This document shows, piece by piece, positions 1-7,983 of a stretch of 29,805 nucleotides of DNA; within the stretch, counting starts at the first letter, position 1; every line of letters begins with the position of its first letter. Below the pieces are notes generated by a model. It saw only the letters and a program-made list of their open reading frames with translations. It searched no databases and had not been told where the DNA came from. A program made the translations under genes and the position numbers. The DNA is taken from positions 1 to 29,805 of the forward strand of contig JAKQGD010000355.1 of assembly GCA_029573365.1 (NCBI GenBank), read 5' to 3'. Source of the stretch: Bacteroidota bacterium. GTDB lineage: Bacteria; Bacteroidota; Bacteroidia; Chitinophagales; Saprospiraceae.

Positions 1-311
1 ACATCGGGCAGACAACCGGATTTTTTAAATATCTTTTAGATTTTGGTGTGGTTATGGACACTGATAATTACGCCATTTTGCAAAAAAACGGCCTGACGAT
101 CCACTTACTCAGGGCCGGAGAAAACATAGGCCAAATGGAATTTTACCTTGAGGTAGACAATGTAGACCATATCTGGAATTCCATTAAGGATAAAGTCACA
201 GCAATTAAAACAAGGCCTCCTTTTGACAGGGATTATGGCATGAGAGAAATGCACATCGCAGTGCCATATACCAATACACTTATGTTTATTGGCCATGAGA
301 TGAAGGTCTGA
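1..311 (+). CDS. VOC (glyoxalase/bleomycin-resistance fold) family protein, 5' partial
   Basis: The reading frame is open from the left edge (first full codon at position 3) to TGA at 309-311, so the start lies outside the window. The GTG at 48 is only an internal valine. The visible ~102 residues show the second half of a VOC-type beta-alpha-beta-beta-beta module: a strand ending YLEVDNVD, a helix beginning HIWNSIKDKV, then YGMREMHIAVPYTNTLMFIGHE. The D-YGMRE-x-H-I-x-V-P-x-N-T-L-F/I pattern is typical of small glyoxalase/bleomycin-resistance/dioxygenase proteins, in which the late Glu can be a metal ligand. Substrate and metal cannot be told from sequence; many family members are uncharacterised. 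The gene stands alone here, facing a convergent small membrane protein gene 15 bp downstream. Confidence 0.72.
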   Translation, partial: IGQTTGFFKYLLDFGVVMDTDNYAILQKNGLTIHLLRAGENIGQMEFYLEVDNVDHIWNSIKDKVTAIKTRPPFDRDYGMREMHIAVPYTNTLMFIGHEMKV

Positions 312-326
312 AAAAGAACAGAGATT

Positions 327-842
327 TTATGCCATTTGCAATGCTGGTGCAACGGATTTCAGGCGAGATAAATAATGATTTAGTCGCGAAATCATGTAGT
401 GAGTGTTGATTTCAAAATCGTAACGAAAAGTACCTGTGTCATCCTTTATGATAAGATAGTTTTTTTGTGTTTTGCCCAATATTTCATTTATCAATTGGCT
501 TGAAGTTTCACCTGCAATCGAAATGGAATCTGCCGAAGATATTGCTTCCAGTTTGTTTCTGTCAAAAGATTTAATCACCTCACCTTCCTGCGAAACTATG
601 CGGATTCCCGCCTCGTCAATCTGGATGGTACCATAGGATAAAGTTCTCATTTTTTTACCGACTCTCCCCTGTACCCCAAAGGCAACCAAAAGTACTGCTG
701 CTGCGGGTATTGTAAGCCACAAAGGCATTCTGTCAAAATTGACCAGAACTCCTATGGCTGCAGAAGTTAAAAACCACATCAGGTAACTTATGCGACGGGC
801 ATGGTAATAGTCATTATTTGGGATAAGTTTTGCACAGAACAT
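327..842 (-). CDS. Two-helix membrane protein with cytoplasmic C-terminal domain, unknown function
   Basis: This 171-residue protein is not one I recognise by name. Two hydrophobic segments (about residues 18-34 and 40-57) form a short helical hairpin. A basic stretch (GRVGKKMR, about 59-66) follows, then a ~105-residue soluble domain rich in short alternating strands (YGTIQIDEAGIRIVSQEGEVIKSFDRNKL), ending in a helix. Two N-terminal helices followed by a compact beta domain with an I-x-I-D-E-x-G-I pattern resembles bacterial PH-like/YcxB-like membrane proteins; that assignment is inference. The positive-inside rule puts the C-terminal domain in the cytoplasm. ATG at 842 is used. A good Bacteroidota promoter lies just upstream (867-896, minus strand), giving a short leader. 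It is monocistronic, convergent with the partial VOC gene and divergent from fumC. Confidence 0.7.
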   Translation of the reverse strand: MFCAKLIPNNDYYHARRISYLMWFLTSAAIGVLVNFDRMPLWLTIPAAAVLLVAFGVQGRVGKKMRTLSYGTIQIDEAGIRIVSQEGEVIKSFDRNKLEAISSADSISIAGETSSQLINEILGKTQKNYLIIKDDTGTFRYDFEINTHYMISRLNHYLSRLKSVAPALQMA

Positions 843-866
843 AGAGTGTGATTATATTTCTTTAAC

Positions 867-896
867 CAAAGATATGGAATTTTTCTCAAATCACAA
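867..896 (-). promoter_or_regulatory. Bacteroidota-type promoter for the two-helix membrane protein gene
   Basis: Read on the minus strand, TTG (896-894), a 19-bp spacer and TATCTTTG (874-867) match the Bacteroidota sigma-ABfr consensus (-33 TTG, -7 TAnnTTTG). Transcription would begin near 860, giving a leader of roughly 20 nt before the ATG at 842. Both elements and a suitable spacing are present, so this is one of the two best promoters in the window. Confidence 0.62.
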
Positions 897-985
897 CTTG
901 CAGCGTTAGATTTAAATTAAATCATGCTGATGAATGTCAGGTCAATATTTGCTCTTTAATCATACACTGTACCGAGGTTATACTT

Positions 986-993
986 TACTTTTG
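986..993 (+). promoter_or_regulatory. Candidate -7 element upstream of fumC
   Basis: TACTTTTG at 986-993 fits the TAnnTTTG -7 consensus and sits 48 bp before the fumC ATG. I could not find a TTG at the usual 19-21 bp spacing upstream, so only half the promoter signature is present. The rest of 843-985 is AT-rich non-coding DNA between divergent genes. Confidence 0.35.
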
Positions 994-1041
994 TGGGGCC
1001 AAATCATACCATTAGACCATTAAATAAAATAAGGATATACC

Positions 1042-2427
1042 ATGAGCGGATTCAGAAAAGAAAAAGACAGTATGGGGTACATCGATGTACCAGCTGACAA
1101 GTACTGGGGAGCACAGACACAGAGGTCCTCAGAAAATTTTAAAATCGGCGGCCACCGCATGCCTAAGGAGATTATCAGAGCTTTTGCCGTCCTCAAGATG
1201 GCTGCGTCTCGTGCAAACCATGAACTGGGAGTGCTTTCAGCAGAGAAAAAAGTGCTCATAGAAAAAGTTTGCAACGAAATCCTGGAAGGCAGGCTGGACG
1301 ACCAGTTTCCGCTTGTCGTGTGGCAGACCGGATCAGGGACTCAAAGCAATATGAACCTCAATGAGGTCATTGCCAACCGTGGCCACGTAATCAATGGGGG
1401 TAAGCTTGAAGACAGCAGCAAGGTGCTCCACCCCAATGACGACGTCAACAAATCACAGTCTTCAAACGATACATTTCCTACAGCTATGCACATTGCTGCC
1501 TTTCAGGTGCTTGCGGAGGTGACAATTCCTGGGCTGGAGATATTGCGGGATACCCTAAAGCAAAAGTCCCGAAAATTCATGAAAGTCGTCAAAATCGGGC
1601 GTACCCACTTCATGGATGCTACTCCGCTGACACTGGGCCAGGAATTGAGCGGTTATGTGTCACAGCTCGATCACGGTATAGCGGCAATAAAAAATTCGTA
1701 TAAGCACCTGTCAGAACTGGCGCTGGGCGGTACGGCTGTGGGGACCGGCCTCAATACCCCTAAGGGATACGATGTTCTTGTGGCACGAAAAATTGCGGAG
1801 ATTACAGGTCTGCCCTTTATCACCGGCAAAAACAAATTTGAAGGACTCGCAGCCCACGACGCCATTGTCGAGGCCCACGGTGCACTGAAAACAGTGGCAG
1901 TTTCCCTGATGAAAATAGGCAACGATATCAGGATGCTTGCTTCCGGCCCTCGGTGTGGCATAGGTGAGATCACCATTCCCGAAAACGAACCCGGCTCATC
2001 CATTATGCCGGGTAAAGTTAATCCCACACAGTCGGAAGCTCTGACCATGGCTATGGCTCAGGTGCTGGGCAACGATGTGGCCATCAATGTAGGAGGCATG
2101 AGCGGACATTTTGAGCTTAATGTCTTCAAGCCCGTGATGATCTACAATTTTCTGATGTCAGCAAACCTCATAGGCGATGCCTGTGTGAGCTTTAACGAAC
2201 ACTGTGCTGTAGGTATAGAAGCCAATCTGCCACGCATCAAATACAATCTCGACAATTCGCTGATGCTTGTGACAGCCCTCAATACAAAAATAGGGTACGA
2301 CAAGGCAGCAGAGATAGCCAAGAAGGCCCACAAGGAAGGCCTGACCCTCAAGGAGGCCGCCCTTAAACTTAAATACCTGACTTCAAAAGAGTTTGATGAG
2401 TGGGTCAGAGCGGAAGATATGATATGA
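1042..2427 (+). CDS. fumC: Class II fumarate hydratase (fumarase C)
   Basis: This 461-residue protein (E. coli FumC is 467) catalyses the reversible hydration of fumarate to L-malate in the TCA cycle, as a cytoplasmic iron-independent homotetramer. All three conserved regions of the fumarase/aspartase superfamily are visible: TGSGTQSNMNLNEVIANR (about 96-113), GRTHFMDATPLTLGQE with His189 as the likely catalytic-dyad histidine, and the signature GSSIMPGKVNP with Ser319/Ser320 in the mobile loop. SSNDTFPTAMHIA (about 140-152) is also fumarase-like and argues against aspartase or argininosuccinate lyase. The N-terminus (D-S-M-G-x-I-D-V-P-x-D-K-Y-W-G-A-Q-T) matches FumC exactly where expected, supporting ATG 1042. 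The stop codon overlaps the start of the next gene (ATGA, 2424-2427). Confidence 0.96.
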   Translation: MSGFRKEKDSMGYIDVPADKYWGAQTQRSSENFKIGGHRMPKEIIRAFAVLKMAASRANHELGVLSAEKKVLIEKVCNEILEGRLDDQFPLVVWQTGSGTQSNMNLNEVIANRGHVINGGKLEDSSKVLHPNDDVNKSQSSNDTFPTAMHIAAFQVLAEVTIPGLEILRDTLKQKSRKFMKVVKIGRTHFMDATPLTLGQELSGYVSQLDHGIAAIKNSYKHLSELALGGTAVGTGLNTPKGYDVLVARKIAEITGLPFITGKNKFEGLAAHDAIVEAHGALKTVAVSLMKIGNDIRMLASGPRCGIGEITIPENEPGSSIMPGKVNPTQSEALTMAMAQVLGNDVAINVGGMSGHFELNVFKPVMIYNFLMSANLIGDACVSFNEHCAVGIEANLPRIKYNLDNSLMLVTALNTKIGYDKAAEIAKKAHKEGLTLKEAALKLKYLTSKEFDEWVRAEDMI

Positions 2428-3449
2428 CGTCATACCGCGATGTTTTTGTCATAGTTATCCTGGCATGTACAATGCAGACGTCCTGCAAGATGTACAAGCC
2501 GGAATATACATACAATGATTTTGGTACGGACCTGCCTGATTATGCTGACCTTGACAACTGGGCAGCTCACCCTGCCAAGGACGACGAAGCCGACAGGATG
2601 CCCGAAGGCGGCACTGTCACTTACGACCATGTCATGGCTGATGTATTTTTTATACATCCTACTACTTATATAGGGTCTAAGGGAGAGGATAAGTGGAATG
2701 CCTCGCTGAAAGACCAAAAGCTAAATAAAAAGACGGATGAAGGTTCCATTCGTTTTCAGTCCAGTGCATTTAACCATGCAGGCAGGGTATTTGCTCCCAG
2801 ATACCGACAGGCACATTTTATAGCCTATTTTACTAAGGATACGGCTTCCGCCAATAAAGCCTTCGAAAGAGCCTACCGCGATGTCAGAGCAGCTTTTGTC
2901 CATTATCTTGAAAACGAAAACAAAGGCAGGCCCATCATCCTGGCGGGGCACAGTCAGGGGACCAACCATGCCGAAAGGCTCATGGATGAGTTTTTTACGG
3001 GAAAGCCTCTTAAAAACAGAATGGTAGCCGCTTACCTCATTGGAATGCCGTTAAGAAAAGACCGTTTTGCCGACATTTTTCCATGCCGGGACAGCACAGA
3101 TACCGGTTGTTTTGTTTCGTGGCGTACCTTTAAAAAAGGGTATAAGTTGCCCAGGGGACTGACGTCAAACAAAGTGTCGGTAACCAACCCACTTTCGTGG
3201 AAAACAGACGAGCAGTTCATGCCCGCTACTGCCAATAAAGGTTCACTGTTTTACAAGTTTGACAAACTAAAAAAACATAAAATGGAAGCCCGGGTTGCCA
3301 AGGATATTTTGTGGACAAACAAGCCGCGGTTTTTCGGATCCATATTTCTGAAGACACGCAACTACCACATAGCGGACATTAACTTTTACTACGTCAACAT
3401 CAGGGAAAATGCTGTTTTACGGACAAGTAAATTCAAGCCCGGAAGCTGA
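2424..3449 (+). CDS. DUF3089 family alpha/beta-hydrolase-like protein, probable lipoprotein
   Basis: A 341-residue protein with a hydrophobic N-terminal segment (about residues 6-16) and a possible lipobox MQTSC (Cys about 21), so it is probably exported and perhaps lipid-anchored; Gln at -3 is not ideal for a lipobox. The mature part carries DUF3089 hallmarks: DVFFIHPTTYIG near the N-terminus, APRYRQAHF, and the nucleophile elbow AGHSQGT with Ser177. Hydrolase activity is inferred from this G-H-S-Q-G elbow; no substrate is known to me. ATG 2424 was chosen because it gives a clean signal sequence and forms a 4-bp ATGA overlap with the fumC stop, suggesting translational coupling. An upstream in-frame ATG at 2400 would put charged residues ahead of the signal. 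The convergent TPR gene ends 2 bp away. Confidence 0.78.
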   Translation: MTSYRDVFVIVILACTMQTSCKMYKPEYTYNDFGTDLPDYADLDNWAAHPAKDDEADRMPEGGTVTYDHVMADVFFIHPTTYIGSKGEDKWNASLKDQKLNKKTDEGSIRFQSSAFNHAGRVFAPRYRQAHFIAYFTKDTASANKAFERAYRDVRAAFVHYLENENKGRPIILAGHSQGTNHAERLMDEFFTGKPLKNRMVAAYLIGMPLRKDRFADIFPCRDSTDTGCFVSWRTFKKGYKLPRGLTSNKVSVTNPLSWKTDEQFMPATANKGSLFYKFDKLKKHKMEARVAKDILWTNKPRFFGSIFLKTRNYHIADINFYYVNIRENAVLRTSKFKPGS

Positions 3450-3451
3450 TA

Positions 3452-5323
3452 TTATTTCATTGACTCCAGTCTCATCCTGGCATCGGCATTGTTTGGGTTG
3501 AGCCTGAGGACTTCGCTGAAATCTGCTGTTGCTGCTGCTTTGTCGCCTCTTCCCAAATGGGCCAGTCCACGGTTGTAAAACAAGATGTCGGATGGGTTTT
3601 CTGCAGATATGACTTTCGTCAAAGTTTCCGCGGCAGCGTCGTACCTGGCAGCATTGATTTGTGCTTCGCCCAAAGCCCTCAGAATCTCCGTTTGTTTGTG
3701 AGGCATGAGACTAAGGGCAGTAGCAAAGGCATCGGCCGAGGCACCGGGGTCGGACTGCAATTGTGCCACACCGAGGTTGAAGTATGTGCCACCCTTATTG
3801 GGTTCCAGCCTGATGGCTTCTTTGTACATAGATATGGCCTTGGCTATGTATTCGGTCTTTTTATCCGGTACTTGTACGCTAAGTGTGCCATAACAGTTAC
3901 CCAGGCCCTCATACACATCGGCACGGTCACAGCCGTCAGCTATGGCTTTTTCGAAGTCTTCCATGGCTCCTTGTATGTTTCCGGTCTTGCCGCGGTTGTT
4001 GCCGCGGTTGGCCAATGCTGTATCTTCCGTAGGATAACGGTTAAGTACCTGCGTCCATAGTTTTTCCGGGTCCTGCCAGATATCGGATTGGATGCGGGTC
4101 AAAAACGCAAGGAAAAGCAGAAAGACTACGCCAGCACCCACTGCCAGTTTTTTATACATGGCTGAGTCTGTAAGAGCATTGATGCTGGCTGCAAGTCCAA
4201 AAGCCAGGCCTATATACGGCACATATGTATATCTGTCAGCCATGCTGGCAATACCCACGGAGAGAAACTGCAGCACCAGGACAAGGGATATAAAAAAGAA
4301 GCCTGCACCAAACACCCATATTCTCGTTTTTTTGGATGACCAGGCTATAGCCACTGCAACTGCCGGAAAAACCAAAGGAAATAACATGCCTGCTACGGAG
4401 CCAAACCACGCTGCGGGCGGATAGGGATACAAGGCACTAAGTTTGTCAGGCTTAAAAAAAGTAATCACATAATTGACAAAGCCATACGAAGCCACTTGTA
4501 TCCTTTGCCAGGAAGTCATGACATGAGCCTCGGCTACGGCTTTGACTTTTTCGCCGTGGAGGGTAAGGAGGCCTCCAAAATCCCCACCGCTCTGCACATT
4601 TACGGCCATGAGCCCAAAAAAAAGTGAAATGGCCAGAAAAAGTACTTTTTCGAGGAGGGCTCTCCGTGAATGCCATGTGCGGCCGTGCCAGTAATCCAGC
4701 AGCATCCACATCAGAGGGATGACCACAGCCATGGCCTTGCTGAGGACACTTGCCACAAAAAGCAGCCCTGCCGCTATAAGCCATTTTGAGGCTTTTTTAT
4801 CCAGGTATTGCCAATAGGAAATCAATGACAGCAACAAAAAGAAGGTGTAAAGAACATCTTTCCGCTCAGAGACCCAGGCAACAGACTCTGCGTGGGCAGG
4901 ATGCCATGCAAAAACCCCCGCAGTAAACACAGCAACCCAAAACTGCCTGCCGGTTATCATCCAGATTAACAGAAAAACAAGCATCGAATTAACGATGTGA
5001 ATCATGATGTTGGCCCTGATGAAAGGGGCCGCTTTTGGTACCTTGCCTTTGCCGGGAGTCTGCATGGCCAGGGAAATCATGGTTAGCGGATGGTAGTTTA
5101 GTGAAACAGGCGTTTTCCACAGTCTGCCATATTCCTTGTTTATAACCAAGCTGTTTTCCTCTACATATACCTGGTCGTCCCAGTTGACAAAACCATTGTC
5201 AAAAGCTGGAAAATATACAGTCAGTGTCACCAGTGTTATGACGACAGATGCCAGAATTAACCTAAGCATGTTCCTCTCAGGTTTTTGACGTGAGGGCTCT
5301 GTTTTTCCGGACTTTTGTTTCAT
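3452..5323 (-). CDS. Polytopic membrane protein with C-terminal TPR repeats, TMTC/GT-C glycosyltransferase-like
   Basis: 623 residues. A basic N-terminus precedes a first membrane helix (about 20-40), then a loop FDNGFVNWDDQVYV with an Asp-Asp pair. Downstream are SLNYHPLTMISLA and WHPAHAESVAWVSERKDVL, a set of motifs typical of TMTC-like membrane proteins (eukaryotic TMTC1-4 are O-mannosyltransferases). About ten hydrophobic segments reach to residue ~415; the last ~205 residues are TPR units (for example GNIQGAMEDFEKAIA, ISMYKEAIRLEPN, AAATADFSEVLRLNPN). In GT-C enzymes the first-loop acidic pair is catalytic, so a lipid-linked sugar transferase acting at the outer face of the inner membrane is plausible, but substrate and acceptor are unknown. 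It lies downstream of htrA on the same strand with a 121-bp gap and probably has its own promoter. Confidence 0.75.
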   Translation of the reverse strand: MKQKSGKTEPSRQKPERNMLRLILASVVITLVTLTVYFPAFDNGFVNWDDQVYVEENSLVINKEYGRLWKTPVSLNYHPLTMISLAMQTPGKGKVPKAAPFIRANIMIHIVNSMLVFLLIWMITGRQFWVAVFTAGVFAWHPAHAESVAWVSERKDVLYTFFLLLSLISYWQYLDKKASKWLIAAGLLFVASVLSKAMAVVIPLMWMLLDYWHGRTWHSRRALLEKVLFLAISLFFGLMAVNVQSGGDFGGLLTLHGEKVKAVAEAHVMTSWQRIQVASYGFVNYVITFFKPDKLSALYPYPPAAWFGSVAGMLFPLVFPAVAVAIAWSSKKTRIWVFGAGFFFISLVLVLQFLSVGIASMADRYTYVPYIGLAFGLAASINALTDSAMYKKLAVGAGVVFLLFLAFLTRIQSDIWQDPEKLWTQVLNRYPTEDTALANRGNNRGKTGNIQGAMEDFEKAIADGCDRADVYEGLGNCYGTLSVQVPDKKTEYIAKAISMYKEAIRLEPNKGGTYFNLGVAQLQSDPGASADAFATALSLMPHKQTEILRALGEAQINAARYDAAAETLTKVISAENPSDILFYNRGLAHLGRGDKAAATADFSEVLRLNPNNADARMRLESMK

Positions 5324-5344
5324 GGCATTTCCACTTGTGGTTCA

Positions 5345-5352
5345 CAAAGTTA
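5345..5352 (-). promoter_or_regulatory. Candidate -7 element for the TMTC-like TPR gene
   Basis: Minus-strand TAACTTTG (5352-5345) matches TAnnTTTG and lies 21 bp upstream of the ATG at 5323. No TTG is seen at the right spacing. If real, the leader would be very short. Confidence 0.33.
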
Positions 5353-5444
5353 GGAAATGTGACCGGAAATTTAAAATGTCTTTATTGTCTGATTTGCCTT
5401 TGGAACATGTGCATCTGCATTCGCGGAAGCGGTAACGACCTGCC

Positions 5445-6599
5445 CTAAATCGAACTCAAAGTTACTTCAGTGGACTTTTGGCTGTCATCCCTCATGTAGG
5501 TGACCCTGACTTTGTCGCCGGCTTTGTACTTTTCGAGAATGAGGAAGAGGTCGTTGTTGTTTTTGACTTTTTTGCCGTCGACCTCGAGGATGATATCGCC
5601 AAAAATGATCTCACCGGTCCCTGTTTGTTTCAAAGCCTTAAGACCTGCTTTTTCTGCACCTTTGCCGGGAGTGAGTCCCATGATCATGGCTCCTTCGATG
5701 CCCCAGTTTTGTGCGTACTGTGGTGGCAGCAACTCTACGCCCAGGATGGGTCTTTTTACCTCTCCATAGGTTATGATATCGGAAACCACCCAGTTTACCT
5801 CATCGACAGGTATAGAAAATCCAATGCCGGCAGAAGCTCCAGATGGGCTGTATATCATGGTGTTGACACCTATCAGACGGCCGGAACTATCCAGCAGCGG
5901 CCCCCCGGAGTTACCGGGATTTATAGCCGCATCAGTCTGAATCACGTCTCTGATAGGTCTGCCGCCTATAGAGATTATTTCTCTACCGAGGGCACTGATT
6001 ACCCCCGTGGTCAGAGACTGATCGAGCCCAAAAGGATTGCCTATGGCATATACCGACTGACCGACACGGAGGGTAGAGGATTGTCCTACAGGTATGGGCC
6101 GGAGTTTGTCTGCCGGGGCCTTGATTTTTAGCACTGCCAGGTCCTTGTTTGGCTCAAAGCCTACGACCTCGGCATCCCATGTGGTGCGGTCCGAAAGTGT
6201 TACCTTGAGTTTGGATCCGTTTTGGATGACATGGAAATTGGTGATGATATGACCCTGTTTGTCCCAGATAAATCCTGAGCCTGAGCCAGAGGGTATTTCT
6301 GTGACATTCCGAGACCAGTAATCTCTTTGTTCGCTTAGTGTAGTGATGTAACATACCGATGCTGCCGATTTTTCAAAAAGATCTATGGTCGCCTGTTCGC
6401 TATTGGTGAGATATGTCACCGAATCCACGGACCTGCGGTGGTGGGTATAAGCCGGGGAATTTTCTCCGGAAGGCGAAGCATTTTCTGATGTCAGCCCGGT
6501 TTGAATTTCGGGTAACAGACTGGTCGTGAAAAATCTTTTTCCAACCCAGATTCCTGATACAAGCAGCAGGCCGCCAATAATGATTTGACTGAGTTTCAT
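5445..6599 (-). CDS. Membrane-anchored HtrA/DegS-like serine protease with one PDZ domain
   Basis: 384 residues. A single N-terminal hydrophobic helix (about 6-20, followed by KR) anchors the protein with the catalytic part in the periplasm. The chymotrypsin-fold domain (about 65-265) has the full triad: His123 in TNFHVI, Asp153 in NKDLAVLKI and Ser231 in INPGNSGGPLL. GSGSGFIWDKQGHIITN before the His and AIGNPFGLDQSLTTGVIS are HtrA hallmarks. One C-terminal PDZ domain (about 285-375) includes GLTPGKGAEKAGL, GDIILEVDGKKV and DKVRVTYMRD. One PDZ and one membrane anchor match the DegS/HhoA arrangement rather than two-PDZ DegP. Expected role is envelope protein quality control or regulated proteolysis. 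It lies 81 bp downstream of the hydroxyacyl-CoA dehydrogenase gene on the same strand. Confidence 0.93.
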   Translation of the reverse strand: MKLSQIIIGGLLLVSGIWVGKRFFTTSLLPEIQTGLTSENASPSGENSPAYTHHRRSVDSVTYLTNSEQATIDLFEKSAASVCYITTLSEQRDYWSRNVTEIPSGSGSGFIWDKQGHIITNFHVIQNGSKLKVTLSDRTTWDAEVVGFEPNKDLAVLKIKAPADKLRPIPVGQSSTLRVGQSVYAIGNPFGLDQSLTTGVISALGREIISIGGRPIRDVIQTDAAINPGNSGGPLLDSSGRLIGVNTMIYSPSGASAGIGFSIPVDEVNWVVSDIITYGEVKRPILGVELLPPQYAQNWGIEGAMIMGLTPGKGAEKAGLKALKQTGTGEIIFGDIILEVDGKKVKNNNDLFLILEKYKAGDKVRVTYMRDDSQKSTEVTLSSI

Positions 6600-6680
6600 G
6601 ACTGTGGTAAATATATTTTGGTTTTCAGATATAAAAACAACACATTACAACAATCAAACGGAAGAAAAGTATCCGCTGTT

Positions 6681-7811
6681 TTATTCCTTTTTTGCCAATT
6701 GTCTAATATATCGACAAACCCTGTATCTTTCCTCGTGGTATGTACCGAATAAATCGTCCAGCTGAGCCACCACGGTACCGTAACCCAGTTTTTTCCCCCA
6801 GGCCAGCAAACCTTCAGGGTAGTTGACGCCCAGGGTCATCGCTTTTTCGACGTCTGCCTCTGTACATATGTCCATGCCTACCGTGTCCGCAGCCTCATTG
6901 ACGAGCATAGAGAATATACGCATAAATATGGCATGAGACATCCTGTTTTCTGAGGGTACTGCCTCACTTTTGGGATAGGTATAGAAACCCTTTCCGGATT
7001 TTCGGCCGAGCCACCCGGCTTCCAGCAGTCTGAGTTGCGAAAAGGAAGGTCTGTACCTAGGGTCGTAATAAAAACCTTTCCACACCGATTCCGTCACGCG
7101 GTAATTGACGTCATGGCCGATAAAATCCATCAGGGCAAAAGGCCCCATTTTAAAGCCGTGTTCCACCATGCTTGCGTCTATGGTTTCCATGTCTGCAATT
7201 CCTTCTTCCATGATGCGAATGGCCTCGCTGTAATAAGGCCTTGCCACTTTATTGACAATAAAGCCGGGGGTATCTTTGGCGAGCACTACTTCCTTGCCCC
7301 ACGATGTGATGATATTACAGACAGTGTCGGTAACTGAGGTGTGGGTCTGTAAAGCAGGGATGACCTCCACGAGTTTCATAAGGACGGGCGGATTAAAAAA
7401 GTGTATGCCAATAAACCTGTCCGGCTTCTGCAGGGTGGAAGCTATCGACGTCACCGACAAAGATGAAGTGTTAGTGGCGAGCACAGCTTCGGAAGTTAAT
7501 ATTTTTTCCAGGCGGGCAAACAAGTCTTTCTTGACTGCCACGTCCTCGATGACTGCCTCGATGATAAGACTGCAGTCTGAGAGGGTTTCCAGCTTGTCGC
7601 AAAGGTAGATGCGTCCTGTGATGGCCTTGGCCTCTTCGTGGGTGAGGATACCTTTTGTTGCCAGTTTTGAGGTACTCTGGATTATATTGTCGAGGGCTTT
7701 TTGGCCGGCTTCCGGGCTGATGTCATACAGTCGTACTTCGTGGCCTGCGGTGGCTGCCACCTGTGCCATTCCCGAACCCATGGCTCCGGCCCCGGTGATT
7801 CCTATGGTCAT
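6681..7811 (-). CDS. 3-hydroxyacyl-CoA dehydrogenase (3-hydroxybutyryl-CoA dehydrogenase type)
   Basis: 376 residues. It oxidises L-3-hydroxyacyl-CoA to 3-ketoacyl-CoA with NAD+ (or reduces acetoacetyl-CoA). The N-terminal Rossmann domain starts at once with GITGAGAMGSGMA (GxGxxG at 7-12), and Asp30 after the second strand fits NAD(H) preference. TNTSSLS (S116 region), GIHFFNPP with His137 and LVEVIP with Glu149 give the catalytic His-Glu dyad, and GFIVNK supplies the conserved Asn187. A first C-terminal dimerisation domain (about 183-282) is followed by a second, shorter copy (about 295-372) with LGVNYPEGLLAWG. The doubled C-terminal domain is a PaaH/PaaC-type layout, though these run longer. 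Likely fatty-acid, butanoate or aromatic-acid beta-oxidation. Upstream minus-strand DNA has a near-consensus TAACTTTA (7844-7837). Confidence 0.92.
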   Translation of the reverse strand: MTIGITGAGAMGSGMAQVAATAGHEVRLYDISPEAGQKALDNIIQSTSKLATKGILTHEEAKAITGRIYLCDKLETLSDCSLIIEAVIEDVAVKKDLFARLEKILTSEAVLATNTSSLSVTSIASTLQKPDRFIGIHFFNPPVLMKLVEVIPALQTHTSVTDTVCNIITSWGKEVVLAKDTPGFIVNKVARPYYSEAIRIMEEGIADMETIDASMVEHGFKMGPFALMDFIGHDVNYRVTESVWKGFYYDPRYRPSFSQLRLLEAGWLGRKSGKGFYTYPKSEAVPSENRMSHAIFMRIFSMLVNEAADTVGMDICTEADVEKAMTLGVNYPEGLLAWGKKLGYGTVVAQLDDLFGTYHEERYRVCRYIRQLAKKE

Positions 7812-7929
7812 TTTATTTTGGATTTGCTTTTGACTGTAAAGTTATCAAATTGGCGAAAAGCAGGATGCAATTTTAACCTTCGACTTTCCTGCACTGATGC
7901 CACAATGTACATTTTCACAATATAATGCC

Positions 7930-7937
7930 TATTTTTG
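7930..7937 (+). promoter_or_regulatory. Candidate -7 element for hisS
   Basis: TATTTTTG at 7930-7937 fits TAnnTTTG and lies 46 bp before the hisS ATG at 7984, in the 172-bp gap between divergent genes. A clear -33 TTG is not seen at normal spacing, so support is partial. Confidence 0.38.
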
Positions 7938-7983
7938 CGTCCTGCCACAGTGTTATTGTCTATCTATATTTTCAAACAGATAT

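Noticed and set aside
2400..2423. ATG at 2400 as start of the DUF3089 gene
   Set aside because: It would overlap fumC by 28 bp and put charged residues before the signal sequence; ATG 2424 gives a clean signal and an ATGA overlap.
3960..4020. Short GC-rich direct repeat (ccgcggttg copies near 3990-4014) as a possible regulatory or mobile element
   Set aside because: It lies inside the TPR coding region and reflects codons of a repeated Asn/Arg/Gly stretch.
5478..6131. Plus-strand 217-codon open frame antisense to the HtrA protease
   Set aside because: The protease triad and PDZ domain on the other strand are unambiguous; the antisense product looks like no protein family.
7897..7983. Extended N-terminus of HisS from ATG 7897
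   Set aside because: The added residues are cysteine-rich and unlike the family, and the region contains a candidate -7 element; HisS proteins begin just before the PKGTRDFLP motif.
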